Assembly (NCBI GenBank): GCA_005223375.1 | Contig: RXOD01004309.1 | Location: forward strand, 1-24,288 | Direction of reading: 5' to 3' | Length of the DNA: 24,288 nt | Source: Amoebophrya sp. AT5.2 | Lineage: Eukaryota; Sar; Dinophyceae; Syndiniales; Amoebophryaceae | Part shown: positions 1 through 10,531 of the stretch, piece after piece | Position numbering within the stretch: position 1 is the first letter of the stretch | Layout: each line of letters starts with the position of its first letter | Translations under genes and position numbers: made by a program | Notes under the pieces: generated by a model | The model's input: only the letters and a program-made list of their open reading frames with translations | What the model was told of the DNA's origin: nothing | Databases searched by the model: none

Positions 1-3000
1 CCAGGGAAGCACCATAATGGGGCTCCCGGCCAAACCCGCTCTTGCCTCCCGTCGACGGCATATCGTCGTCAAATGCGTCGCTGCCTCCTGGCGTCCGATA
101 GTCCATCCCGGCGCCTCCTCCCCCACCGCCAGAGCGCCCTGCCCGCCCCAAACTTTGCGGCCCGCTGGACGAGTGCTCGATTTCCTCCACCGTGTCGGCC
201 ATCTTCGCCCCCCGCGTCTCCGGGCAGTGCTTCTGTACGAGCCTCCCGGCGAAAATGAGGGGGAAGCCGAGCAGAAGCAGTGTGGCGCCGCTAAACCACG
301 CTCTGTCCAGCACGATCAGGTAGGGAATCAGCAAGCCGCCAGCGCGTGCGGCCAAGGACTGCCAACCGAGCGCCGTGCCGCGCACTTCCGTCGGAAACAC
401 CTCGGTGCCAAACGTGTACAGAACGCAGAACGCGATCGTTGTGAAGAAGCGGCCCACAAGAGCGAGGTACAGCACAAGCGCGGTAACCGCGCTGGAAAAG
501 AAGATCTGGAAAAAACAAGCGAGGACGACGGAAACGCCGCCGAGAATCAAAGACCAAGCGGAAGTGCCGCGCCGACCAAAGAAGCGGGAATCGGGCGCGT
601 AGGAAGCGACGATAATCGCGGGAAACTCGACGAGGTAAGCCTTTATCGCTGTGTAGTACACTTCTTCCTCGGAGTAGGCGTACCTGTCGTGGGCGGGTGG
701 AACATGCAAAATAAAAATGTCTTCTGTACGATTCAGTGCAGGATCGTTCCGTTGATGGAAACCGGCTGAAGAAAAGTTAATGTTGTCGCCGTACGTACAA
801 CTACTCTGTCTGTGGAAGACGCAATGCCTTTTTTCCTCGTGGTGCACGACTGCGTTGTTTTCCGGCTGCGGTCTGCTTGCGTGTACTGTGTGCCTCTCGT
901 TCCGTGCTGCGGACAGGTTCTCCACATCGAAAGCGATACCCCAGTACCCGATCTGTACCGCAAACCAAGCGAAACTCATGCTTAGCAGCCACGGCTTCAG
1001 CTTTGGGTGCCTCAGCAGAGACGGAGGGCCGACGTTATTCCTATCACCACCGCTGCCACTTGTTGGAGACCGCAAACCATCTCGGTCGAGCCGCACCACA
1101 GTCACCGTGCTGTCGGGCCAGTGCTCGGCAGACACGACGCGCACTTGCGCTACGCGAGAGGGACTCGAACCGGACTGCTTGGAGGCTGTGCAATTTAACT
1201 CATTACAACTCAGTTCTCGGTTTCCTGAATATCGTGTTCGACGAATGACAACAAATGGAAAAACAGCAATGTAGGTACTGAACAAAGACACATCTGCAGG
1301 GGTGGGTTGAAGAATAAACCACGAGTCATATCCATTTCAAGAAAGCACTACCTGGTCCTCCGGTCGCAGCTGTCGCCGTCCCTTGCGCTACGTCGGTGAA
1401 GCTGTCCGCATCTGTGACCGGCACTCCCACTACCTGCTCTCCTCCGCCGCTCACGTTCGGTGGAACGTAGCTCCCTTTCGCGGCCTTCGACAACGACGCT
1501 GCCGTCGAACTATGGCTGCTCGTGCGCTGCCTGTTTGCGCTCCCACTACTAGCTTGGCCACCTCCTCCAGAGTCGTCGTGGCTCCGGTTCAGCTCGCTAG
1601 CTCGACTCGATCGAGAAGAACTCAACCCACCACCTCCCGTGTTCGAGTTGCCGTCGTCATCGGACGCGGAACCGATTTCAAACACCTCGTCGTCCACCAT
1701 CGGCAATTCGTAGTTGATCTTAGTCTTCCTGAGATACGGATTGTAGTCCGTCCGCCCGTTCACCTGCGCGATCTGGAGAAGCACCGTTTTACACTCCTCG
1801 ACCCGGCTCTGCGCTAGGTACCACCTCGCGGACTCCAAAACCGGGACTCGCGGCAGGAAAAAACAAAAGCCCCACGAGGTGAGGCAGATGAGAATCGTGA
1901 CCGTGCGCCAAGAAGAGGCGAAGAGCATCATGAGAAGCGACACGAGGATTGCGCCGAGGGCAAAAAGCCCGTTCATGGTCAGGACCTGCAGTCGTCTCTG
2001 CGGCGCCGGGATGATCTCGGTTAGAAGCAGCCAAGAAATCATGCCAAGACCGCCGTTCGCAAACCCGATCAGAAAGCGGGAAAAAGTGTAGGAGTTGATG
2101 CCGCCCACGAAGCAAATACCGGTCGCGGCAAACTGAGTATAACAAGTAAGACGAATATATCCGAATTGGTAGCGCCAGCCTTCATAGGAAGAATTTTGAA
2201 GAAGTGCCCCACGTAGTCCACGTCTACTTCAAAAAAAAAGTGTCTCCTGCAGCTTCTCTGTACCTGATGCAACACCAAGCTCCCATAGAAGGCAGGGCGT
2301 CTTCCCAGCGCGTCGGACACGCGGGGGACGATCAGTAGCGCGAAAAGCAACCCGAGGAAGTAGCCAAACCCCGTCGTCTCCACGTAGTGCCGCCTGTCGC
2401 AGGCAAGATTGAAGGTCGTAATCAGCGACTTCCCGGGTGTCAGGTACTCGTACACTAGCCGCGCTTCGCTGTCAAAGGAGACCACATGCGCATCAAGCCT
2501 CCGCCCAAGCTGGTCCCCCGTGCTGCTAGTACTACCGAGAAACGTTGACGCAGATTCCTCCGCCCTCGCGAGCTCCCCGGTCCATATCGCCTGGCCGCAC
2601 GGAATCTGCGAGAAATAGATCCACTGCTCCTGCTCCGCGGCCACACCAGGTGCAGGGGTTGGCCCGGTGCCGCTTGTGGGAGAAATCGTCGTGGACAGCG
2701 GGGACGGTGGGTACAGTGTCGTTACGGGTGAACTGCTCGGGGATGCCGTCACGTTCCCGGAAGTCGCGCCCCCCGCGGACGTTGCGTTTGCTAGAGTGCT
2801 CTGTAACGCGTTGGCAAGCAACGCACCGAAGCCCGGCGCTGGCCCACTCATCGTCCCGGTGATCGACGACGAGGAACTGCCACTTGACGCAGGTCCGGCT
2901 GTCGTCGTGGGATCCTCATCGAGCTGCCTCGTTTCATCTCGTTCACTTGCATCCGTGTCGGCCGCATGATGATCCGCGTCAATCATATCGGGAGGCTCTC

Positions 3001-3601
3001 GCAAACCCCGATCCGGGTCGTCGAGGACGGTATCCCGTAATACTCTTGTCGCAGAAGTGGTTCTCGCAATCCGCCCGTACTTCGCCTCCGCGAAATCCCG
3101 CAGCAGAGACCTCGTCCCTCCGCTTTTCGTATCCTCCTGCTTCCGTCTTTTCCGTCCTTCCGTCGACGTCCTCCGAACAGCGTTTTTACTCCCGTTATCA
3201 GACACATCCCCTTTCGGCCGTTGCGCCACCCACCCCCGCCGCAGGTGGCAGTTTTTCTTGCAATTCACGTACCTCGGTTCAAGGACAGTGAGCGGTTGCT
3301 GACAGACCTCGGCGGCGCCTAGCATCCACACGCACCCAAACGCCAGCATCGAGCGTTTCTGAAACCGCGCGAAACCGCCGATCTCTTGCAGCTCGACGTC
3401 AACATCGAGCGAGTCAGCCGATCCGCTACCCGCCGCGGGGGCTCGTCCACCTGAAGCTCCAGCGCCCGATAATGCTCCACCCAAGTTACTGGAAGAACTG
3501 CCGGCAGTGCCATCGCCGGAGAGTTTCGATTTGCTGGTCCGGGTATTGCGCGAGTTGTCGGGCGTGAAGAAACCGCCATTGTCGGTGGTGGAGGAACGCA
3601 T
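1..3601 (-). CDS. SLC22/organic-cation-transporter-like MFS transporter, 3' end beyond the window
   Basis: This gene encodes a multi-pass membrane transporter, probably for a small organic solute; the substrate is not readable. The model is exon 1 3601-2264, intron 2263-2133, exon 2 2132-1352, intron 1351-1186 and exon 3 1185-1, open at the left edge; all phases fit. Residues 82-107 form the first membrane segment. An outsized loop of about 300 residues follows, Ser/Thr-rich with NAT and NVT glycosylation sequons. Next comes the MFS loop signature (SDALGRRPAFYG), then helices carrying EIIPAPQRR and an ESARWYLAQ element like the ESPRWL of SLC22 proteins. Exon 3 holds helices 7-12, with EVFPTEVRGTALG and the CPETRG ending. 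A Gly-rich cytoplasmic tail runs off the window. At more than 1,100 residues it is about twice the usual family length because of low-complexity insertions in the loop and centre. The start is the first ATG of the open frame. Family assignment is firm; SV2-like proteins are the nearest alternative. Confidence 0.85.
2133..2263 (-). other. Intron 1 of the transporter gene
   Basis: A 131-nt intron with donor CAG|GTACAG and acceptor TACTCAG|TTT, phase 0. Removing it joins the helix ending GSLVLHQ to FAATGICFVGG and restores a continuous MFS fold across the junction. Confidence 0.75.
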
Positions 3602-3849
3602 CTTAAGCTATTTTGGTGGAGATGGTATTGGTTGTAGAAGGAGGTTTGCGACACGTAGTTTCCTTTACAGGTGGCAACGGCTCGGCGGTGCACTGAAGCA
3701 GAAGCAGCTCTTTTTTCGTGCCAAGCCGTTATCTGAGCCAAAGCATATTATGCATAAACCGACACTCCACCTCTCTCCATCACTGCCCCCAAGCCGCCAC
3801 TGTAGCAAGCCGCGGGCTTGACAAAGCGAAACACAAAACGAAAATGGAA
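3602..3849. other. Spacer between small gene Q and transporter gene P
   Basis: A 248-nt stretch with no convincing gene. Two minus-strand frames are open through part of it: 3853-3665, and 3741 running out of frame into the transporter exon. Neither has a recognisable product, and they are probably leader sequence. The sequence just before the transporter ATG ends in CTTAAG, which could be a splice or trans-splice acceptor. Confidence 0.35.
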
Positions 3850-4209
3850 TCAAAAATCCGCATCGCGCATTGTGCGATTTTCATCACGTTGATTTCGCTG
3901 TCGCAGGCAATGGCCTTTGTGCAATTTAAGGAAAGCAAAACGGCCCGTGTCTTTGTACAGCCGACATTTTTTGTGATGCCGGAGGCGCAGTGTCGCTGAA
4001 GGGATAACAAAAGCAATCCTGTTCTTTGAACATGCATCTACAATATACTGGTACCGCTGTTGCATTCGTACTAGCTATGAGAATGAGCGGGAATGAGTCC
4101 CTATAAACAAACGAGACAGTGAGAGCTCGTCAAAAAAGTCTTTATATTGCCCGTGCAAAACCAAAAGCTCATCAAGGTGCTCTGGTGAACAAGGTGCTCT
4201 GCAGCGCAT
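3850..4209 (-). CDS. Small unrecognised protein, two-exon model (Q)
   Basis: I do not recognise this protein. The model is exon 1 4209-4113, a 42-nt intron 4112-4071 and exon 2 4070-3850. It gives 105 residues with matching phase (one base before the intron, two after). The N-terminal part reads SPEHLDELLVLHGQYKDFF, a plausible amphipathic helix. The C-terminal part is strongly basic (HHKKCRLYKD, RQRNQRDENR). The ATG lies only 12 nt after the stop of the PX gene. No signal peptide or membrane segment is visible. The longer exon 2 frame is open for more than 70 codons and has balanced composition, which argues for real coding. The intron is unusually short and the splice choice is inferred. 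Confidence 0.4.
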
Positions 4210-4221
4210 GCCTCAGACGGG

Positions 4222-7200
4222 TCAGTACAGGATGTTTGTCGTCACCTCATCTAGGCCGCTGTCATTCACCAGAAGTGCTTGCTCGAAGCCGCTCAGCTCG
4301 TCGCGCGTCCTTGCCAGGGCCCCGCCCAGCGCCGCCCGCTGCTGCTGCTCATTCACCAGAGCGCGCGCCAGATCCCGCAACTTCCCGTGAAACCCGGCCT
4401 GGGTAACGTGCGTGCGGAGCAACTCCGTCATCACGGCACGCCAGTCGGAGTGCAGCTTCCGAAACGGTGCCTGGATCTTGTTCTTTTGTTGCACGAGCTG
4501 GTCTTTCAAGTTGGTGACGTTGCCCTTCTTCACGGCCTCGCGCTGCTGGAGCAGTTGCTCGACTAACTGCTGACGCTTGTCGGAAGCGGCACGAACCTGT
4601 TGTTCGGGTGAAGAGAAATCGGTCGGTAGGACGCGAACATGGGTCCATCTTAGATGGACTAGCTCTAGGAATCCCAATGCTGGAAAACATCATAACGAAT
4701 CTCATTCTCAATCTCATCTTCACGTTCACTCCACGTCGACGACTAACTTGCGCCAGATAAATTTCGATCTACTTCTACCCTTGCGTCTCCGTTGTTTCGG
4801 TCTCCTTCGCCCGCTGCGAACTTCTCTTCCAAACTGGCCACTTCTTTTTGCAAGTTCGCCAACTGCGCTTCCATTTCTCCCGCGGCGGCATTTCCGTGCA
4901 TTTTCGCCTCCAGGATGCTGTGCTGCAGTTTCGAAACCGCGAATTTTTTCTCCTGCGCCTGCATCACCAGGGAGGACCGTTCCGTGTTTAGCTTCGCCAG
5001 CGCTCTCTCCGCCTCCTTGAACTCTTCATCCGCTTGCTTTACCGCGGTCTCCAGTTGCTGCAGGAGACTAGCGCGCTCACTCGCCTCGTGGAACTGGGCC
5101 TGCGAAGAGTCGCACATCCGCCCAAGCGTCACCATGTTCTCCGTCATGCCGAGTGGCAGCTTCGGGATCATCTTCGACAAATTATCGTTCACGATCCCGC
5201 CCGCGGAATTCACGCTCCCCTTCGCCTTCACCGCTCCTTCGCTCGCCAGTTTCAGCCGGGTCCGCGCCTTTTCGTAGTCCGCCATCTGCTTTTCCAAGGG
5301 CGCGAAAAAGCCCTCCTCGCCCCCCTTTCCAAAAGCTGCGGAAGCGTCGGGGGAGGAAGTATCGGGGGCGGAGGCGGAGGCGGTGCGCTGGAGGTGCAGG
5401 ACGAGGGAGCGCGGTGGGGAGATCATCATGCGCTGGGCGGAAAACTCCAGCTGGCTGTTCATGGTGGCGGAGGAGGCCTCGAAATGCCGCCGAACCATGG
5501 TGCTTTCGTAGTCGACCTTGCGCATGAGCAACTTGTGGAGTGCGGTCTCGAGATCACCGTCCTGGAAGTACCTGTTGGTCGTTTTGGAGCCGATTCACGA
5601 TGACCAAACCGAATGAAAAAGATGAACCGTTGTGGCGAAAATTAAGGCCAAGTACGAAGGAATCGCATCATCTCCGTCGCCGTCCGTGATTGCTTTGTCT
5701 GCGTAGTGAGTGACCGGCTGGAGCGTCATCTCATGTAGAATATCGGCGGCGACGCAACCACACTCCGGATGCCCGTTGATCTCGTGCACAACCCATGGTC
5801 GCAGCGCAGGAAAAAATCTGTAGAAGCCAAAACTTCGCTTCATTCTGCTACGTGGTGGCGTTGAATTTATTGCTTACCTTCACGACAGCATCTTTTAAGT
5901 ACTGCCAGAAGATTATCTGTCCCTCTCATCTACTCTGTTTCGCGCAATAAAGGTGGACCTGGGCAGAATGGAGCACATCAACACAAGCACAACTGCTACT
6001 ATACCTGCAGAGGTATTCCGGCTTGGGTCTCGCCTCCCGCAGAACGTACAGCGCTAACTTCGCGGCGACCACATTTCCGCTGTCCGACAGGCAACTGTGG
6101 ATTTTGATCAGTGACGACTGCAGGTTCCCCATTTGCACAAGTTCTGCATGAAACGCCCGCAGGGCCGGGTCCTGCGCCACGTTAGAGGGGTGAAAAACCC
6201 ATTTTTGGCGGCATTTGTGGCAGGTGGTTGATTTGGCTGCTGTTGAGACCGACTACGAGACGACATACAAGACAAAATACGAGACCACGCAGAACATTCT
6301 TCGCGCCTCCTGCCTGTCGCTTTGCAGTGCTTGCGTCACTTCCTCCATAGCAGCTGTAACCGGAGCACATGAACCAAATACGAGACAAAATACGAGACAA
6401 AATATCAGACCAAATACAAGACAACACAGGCCAACCACTGCCGGCATCATACAAGACCAACTACCAGAGGGAGTGCAAGTCTTCCACCGCCAGAACAATG
6501 CCCAGGAAAATAGGTTGATCCCCTCCTTAACCACGTCGGTGGAGGAACTCGCCGGACCAGTGCCGACCACTACGCCGCCATTCGCCACGCTCGCGCTGGA
6601 GGTGCCCCCTGGGTTGATCAGGTCCGCCGACCCCGCGCTCGCCACGCTGGCCCGGTGATCCGGCGACGTGTCGCCCGAGAAGCCTCCGCTGTAGCCGGCA
6701 AACAACCCCGCGATTGCGCCGCCCATGGTGCCGTTGCCGACGCTGTTGCCGTTGGCCTCCAGATTGTCCTCGCTCCCGCTGGCTCTTCGCCCCGTGCCGG
6801 GGCCGGCCGCGTGACCGTTGGCACCCGATACGGACGCACTGCCCCCTTCGAACGAACCCGAGTGCGGCCGCGGCGCATCCGTCCGCAGCTGGCCAAAGAA
6901 GGCAATGGGCTCGAGCTCTCGGATGAGGTCCGATAAGCCGTCCTCGACGCGGCCCTTTTTGCGCTCGTCAAGCAGATGATTTGTGAGCATGATGCCGAAC
7001 ATCAGCGCAGTGTAGATGCGCGTCACCAAGCTGTTCACCTGTTGTGGGAATTAATTCAAGTTTCCCCGAGGATGAATAGGTTATCGAGGCGAACGATTTC
7101 ACAATGGCGGCACAACTTACAGCTTCACAAGCTGCGTACATATAATACCACGAAGAGGCGGCTGAGCAGGAAGAGTCCCTGTTCCACGAAGAAGTTCTGT

Positions 7201-8495
7201 ATCCGCTCGCAGTCCCACACGAACCAGAGTACTTTCGCGAGAAAGTCGTGGAATGCAGCGTCCCGCTGTCCGTCCGCCAGGTCGGTGAGCACGTCCAGCA
7301 GTCTCATTTTGTGCGTTTTCTTCGCCGCGCTCGCGCCGTCGTTCTCTGAGCTGTGGCCCGGACTCCTGGCGTCCTGCTCCAGGGAGTGCGCGAGGGCTTC
7401 CCCCAGCACGTCCCCTCCCACCGTTGCGAGCAGCGAGGAAAACACCCGCTTCACCCGCATGTTGAGCACGCGGTCCTTCCGAAGCACGCGGAACAGCTTG
7501 TCCAGCCCCTTCTCGCGGAGAAACAGCGACCGCGTCTGCTCCGACTTCCGCAGCGTGTAGCCGAGAATCTCCGCGCAAGCGGCAATCACCTGGTCGGCGG
7601 AGGATGTTGACGTACTTGTCGTGCTGGTAGACGAGCTCGCAGCTTGCTGCTCGCCCGGAGCCGACGCACTTGCGGAAGGGTCCACCTCTTCGAGCAAGCC
7701 AAGCACGATCTTGAACATAGTCGCGTGTTCAAGCCGGTACCGCTCTGCTTCGTACTTACTGTCGCTCACAAGCTTGTGCAGCTGCGCAAGGAAGAACGCG
7801 AGGTCCTTCGAGAGCAATCGCGTCGCACTAACAGTCGGCGCAGCAGAACTACTTCCCTTCGAGCCTGCAGCTGCGCTCGACGAGGAACCCGCAGAATTTC
7901 CTCCGCTTGCCGAAGTGGGGGATTTCTCCCCGGGGGAGCTGGAACTGCTGCCCAAGTCTCCGATCAGATTGTTGCTGCAGTAGTTAAATCCGTGTAGTAT
8001 CGCGCGGGTGCAAAAAATCGCCGGCAAAGACAGGTCCAAAAAGTTCCACAGGATGTTGGATTTCTCGAACAGCGCCTCCTTGTTCGCGAGACAGGCCTGA
8101 ATCACGAGATTCAACTTCGGCTTGCGCTCCTCCACAGTGTTGGGGTCGGTGCTGGTGCCCCACCCGCGCTCCGGCAGTTTCGGGAGTGCGTCCGTGCCAC
8201 AAATGCGGGACAGGTCGCTGTGGAGGGTCTCGAAATCGGTGAAGCGACGCTCGACCTCGAACTCACGGCCGAAGTCATTCACTTTGATGACGTAGGTCGT
8301 GTGGGACTGAAGCAGGCCGGATTTTGTCTCCGCACGAACGATGGAGGCGGAAACCACCGAATTTACGAGGGCGCGGACCTGTGCTTTTTTATGTTTGTCG
8401 CAGAATGAGCATGAGCATCTTGAACGATGAATATCTATCTTGGCCGAAGCAGAAGACCCGTTGGCTCCAATCTTTCTCCTGAAAAATGATTTCAT
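4222..8495 (-). CDS. PX-domain protein with C-terminal BAR-like coiled coil (sorting-nexin-like, N)
   Basis: This is probably a peripheral endosomal membrane protein that binds phosphoinositides. Eight exons fit in phase: 8495-7149, 7038-6465, 6353-6289, 6252-6000, 5924-5878, 5837-5656, 5571-4779 and 4596-4222, giving about 1,211 residues. The small central exons are the least certain. The PX domain covers residues about 47-156, with the canonical ERRFTDFETLH lipid-binding motif, the LPER turn and the ERKPKLNLVIQACL helix. The centre contains Ser/Ala-rich linkers and a helical block (KGLDKLFRVLRKDRVLNMRV) resembling an armadillo-type repeat. Exons 7-8 (residues about 823-1211) are long charged helices, consistent with a BAR-type dimer. 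PX plus BAR is the layout of SNX proteins such as SNX1 or SNX4, but this protein is two to three times longer because of the central insertion. A possible CxxC element (CHKCRQKW) sits in exon 4. The start ATG overlaps the upstream stop. Confidence 0.78.
4597..4778 (-). other. Last intron of the PX/BAR-like gene
   Basis: A 182-nt intron, donor AGG|GTAGAAG and acceptor AACAACAG|GTTCG, phase 0. It joins GDAR to VRAASDKRQQL, so the coiled coil continues without a break. Confidence 0.65.
5572..5655 (-). other. Intron flanked by a GTACTT direct repeat
   Basis: An 84-nt intron in the PX gene. The donor reads TTC|GTACTTGG and the exon after the acceptor begins with the same hexamer (CAACAG|GTACTTCC). 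Phase 2 is kept and the join gives DAIPSYFQDGDLE. Such duplicated boundaries are what insertion of an intron with a target-site duplication would leave. Confidence 0.55.
6263..6421. repeat. Short CAAAATACGAGA-like repeats in two adjacent introns
   Basis: On the plus strand, about four imperfect copies of a 12-nt unit close to CAAAATACGAGA lie at 6374-6421. Two more lie at 6263-6285. On the coding strand these are GTCTCGTATTTTG units. They fall in two neighbouring introns of the PX gene (6464-6354 and 6288-6253), and the unit supplies the donor-proximal sequence of the second intron. The repeats also stay open in one frame, giving a false hydrophobic reading. Confidence 0.6.
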
Positions 8496-9232
8496 AGTAC
8501 AGTGCTATGTTGCATCCCAAAGAATATTCCTTTCCCGAATAGTACCCGATCCACCGCCCCTGCGCCTGCTTTTGCCTTATTGTTCGCGGTCATTGGCGGT
8601 GCTGGTGGTTGTTCCACTAGCACAGGTTTCGGGGGCTCGGCCGGAATCTGCTGCTGCGGTGGTGGCGCCGGCGGTTGCGGCCCCACTCCCGCAGGTCCTC
8701 CCGCACCGTTCGCCAGTCCCCCACCGTCGTTCGGGTTCCGCCCCAGCGCCCGCGGTGGCGCGTCCAACTTCGGAGCCTGCTGCTGCTGCTGCTGCTCCCG
8801 TTGCAGCCTCTGCCGCTCTAGCATTTGCTGCTGCTGGCGCTGCTGCTCCATTTGGCGCTGCTGGTCAAGCTGCCGCTGCGCCATCGCCTGTCGCTGCTGC
8901 TCTTCGATCTGCCTGCGCTGCTGCTCCTCCATCTGCCTCCGCTGCTGTTCCTGCTGCTGCAGCATGGCTTGCTGGCGCTGCTGCATCGCGGCACCCGCTG
9001 GCCCCCCTCCAATGGGATTCATGGCAGCGGAAACGGTCTGCGCCGGTTGCGGCGCGCGCGCGCCTCCGCCGCCCCCGCCAAGTGGGTCGTTCGGAACAGG
9101 GCCACCACTGCTGCGGAAAACATCCTGCGCGCTCGGCCCCGCGGAGAATAGCGGATTGGGCCGCGCAGAAACGTTCTCGGTGCCAACCGACGTCAGCGGG
9201 TTGCGTGTAGCACGCTTGGGCTGGGGCTGCAT
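8492..9232 (-). CDS. Gln-rich low-complexity protein (M)
   Basis: An unrecognised single-exon protein of 246 residues. Residues about 84-165 are dominated by Gln, Arg and Met in QQRQ/MEEQQRR patterns and would form a long charged helix or coiled coil. Pro/Gly/Ala-rich flanks precede and follow, with a PQPPAPPPQQQ stretch. The N-terminus MQPQPKRATRNPL is basic. The ATG is 43 nt after the previous stop. An alternative 3' end exists: a donor after codon VDR (intron 8545-8479, acceptor TTTTTCAG) would replace the last 15 residues with an exon ending at 8389, but that exon would overlap the PX gene. Scaffold or RNA-binding roles are typical of such proteins, but nothing here decides it. Confidence 0.6.
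   Translation of the reverse strand: MQPQPKRATRNPLTSVGTENVSARPNPLFSAGPSAQDVFRSSGGPVPNDPLGGGGGGARAPQPAQTVSAAMNPIGGGPAGAAMQQRQQAMLQQQEQQRRQMEEQQRRQIEEQQRQAMAQRQLDQQRQMEQQRQQQQMLERQRLQREQQQQQQAPKLDAPPRALGRNPNDGGGLANGAGGPAGVGPQPPAPPPQQQIPAEPPKPVLVEQPPAPPMTANNKAKAGAGAVDRVLFGKGIFFGMQHSTVL
8776..8995. repeat. CTG/CAG-rich coding repeat tract
   Basis: The plus strand shows dense interrupted CTG triplets, including several pure runs. On the coding strand they are CAG codons for the Gln-rich region of protein M. Interruption by CGC, CTC and CAT keeps it a cryptic rather than pure microsatellite. Confidence 0.8.
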
Positions 9233-9275
9233 TTTCCCGCGCTGCGACTTGATGGGGGTTTTCTAGCCGCGTCGT

Positions 9276-9905
9276 CTACCTTTTACATTCTTTTCTACAA
9301 ATAGCGCTGCGGTGCGTCGCCTTGCCATCATCACTACGAATAAAGTCAACATGTCGCCTGGTACATTGTTCGAACGGAATTGTAATACTCTCGCTCTTTC
9401 GTAGGTTAGGTGCTTCTTTGCGGCTGATGCCGGTCTGTGCCCCGACGCGGATCTCAACTTGAAATTGTCCATCAAGATCCTTGCTTTGGTGCCGATGCAG
9501 CGGAACAGGGGGTGGAAGGTTTTGAATTTCACAGTGCCACACGGTCCTCCGCTCTGAGTCCGACGTTTGCGTCCTTCCCGAGGACCTTTTCCTTTGCTTT
9601 GCTTTTGCGTCACAAGAGTAGTGAAGGTGATTCTGTTCAACTTCAAGTTCAAGATTTTACATGGTTCGCACGCGATGCGTAGGGAAACGATATCTCGTCA
9701 ATCCTCCGGAACGAACGGTTAAACTCCTAGCTTCTTGTTCTCTGGGTAAATTTATCTCGATGAGGCTGTAGTTGTGATGGCTGCTGAACCTGCTGCTGTG
9801 CATTCTGTTCTCTATCTTTCTAGTGCTGATCAAATTCAAAACGATGGGCCTGGCGTTTCGTCTCCTCCGTGCCGGTGCGTTGGCCCTGCCTTGTGTTGCT
9901 TCCAT
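9276..9905 (-). CDS. Unrecognised basic protein, two-exon model (K)
   Basis: I do not recognise the family. The model is exon 1 9905-9689, a 48-nt intron 9688-9641 and exon 2 9640-9276, giving 193 residues with matching phase. Exon 1 is rich in Arg (RRRRNAR) and could carry a nuclear or mitochondrial targeting signal. Exon 2 ends in a more balanced region, QFQVEIRVGAQTG then SITIPFEQC, and a basic tail with CRKECKR. A second frame is open over the same exon 2 span (9652-9263). I preferred the frame with more acidic residues because its composition resembles a folded protein. The ATG lies 45 nt after the previous gene's stop. Confidence 0.4.
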
Positions 9906-9950
9906 CTGGTGCAAGGGCCGACGCACCGACACGGCGGTGGTGCGTGATCG

Positions 9951-10514
9951 TCAAAACTGGATATCCTCGCTCCTCGCGACCACCGGTAACTCATCTAACC
10001 CGAGCTTTAGTTCGAAGGGTTCTTTGAGGATTGCTGAGTGCTGTTGATGCTGGCGAGCGAATACGGCTTCAAGTAAGTTCAAACGTAATCGGAACGTTCT
10101 TTCGTGCTAGGAGGACGATGGAGGTACGAAGTACAAGGGACAAAATCGGAGTGGGGGAGGTGACACAAGAAGGCGGGTGAAAGTACTTTTGCATTTTCCT
10201 ACGAGTTACGTCGTCTACACAGGGTTCTCACACTATTCGTTGTACGTCGGAGTGTGTGATACATTGGAAGTCGTATTCAGCATTTTTTGATGCGACTGCG
10301 CTCGCGCAAACGGGACTACTATTGCCTAACAGTAACCTGAATCAGGAAAATGTTCTTCTGTCGTTTTGTTTTTACCGTCGTCAGTCAGTACCAGCCAACC
10401 ACAGAAGTCCGTGGAAAACAGATACTGAAGAACGGCATCCGCCTCTACATCCGCAGTGATTGAGCTAAACATAGTTCGAATGCGTTCACTTTGATACGGC
10501 TCCTCCCCCGCCAT
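9951..10514 (-). CDS. Small unrecognised protein, three-exon model (I)
   Basis: The model is exon 1 10514-10337, intron 10336-10227, exon 2 10226-10165, intron 10164-10107 and exon 3 10106-9951, giving 131 residues with all phases matching. Exon 1 is convincing on its own: an ATG in MAGEEPYQSERIRTMF, then ADAVLQYLFSTDFCGW and an acidic/polar stretch. Exon 3 ends ELKLGLDELPVVARSEDIQF. No membrane segment or known domain is visible, and it looks like a small soluble protein. The second intron has a pyrimidine-rich 3' half ending CTCCTAG. The stop of the gene upstream is only 17 nt before the ATG. Confidence 0.5.
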
Positions 10515-10531
10515 TTTTCCTCCGTGACGCT

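Noticed and set aside
17..769. 250-codon plus-strand open frame
   Set aside because: It is antisense to exon 3 of the transporter, whose minus-strand translation shows clear MFS motifs; the plus frame is Arg/Pro/Gly-rich with no protein character.
1160..1180. GGTTCGAGTCC on the minus strand, resembling a tRNA B box
   Set aside because: The flanks do not form a T stem or acceptor stem and the site is inside a coding exon of the transporter.
3734..3743. CTTTGGCTCA on the minus strand, similar to the end of the dinoflagellate spliced leader
   Set aside because: Only about nine bases match and it is not followed by a clear relic junction; chance is a sufficient explanation.
4222..9232. Genes M and N as one fused gene
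   Set aside because: The strong acceptor at 8479 needs phase 2 to enter the PX frame, and every GT donor near the end of M is phase 0.
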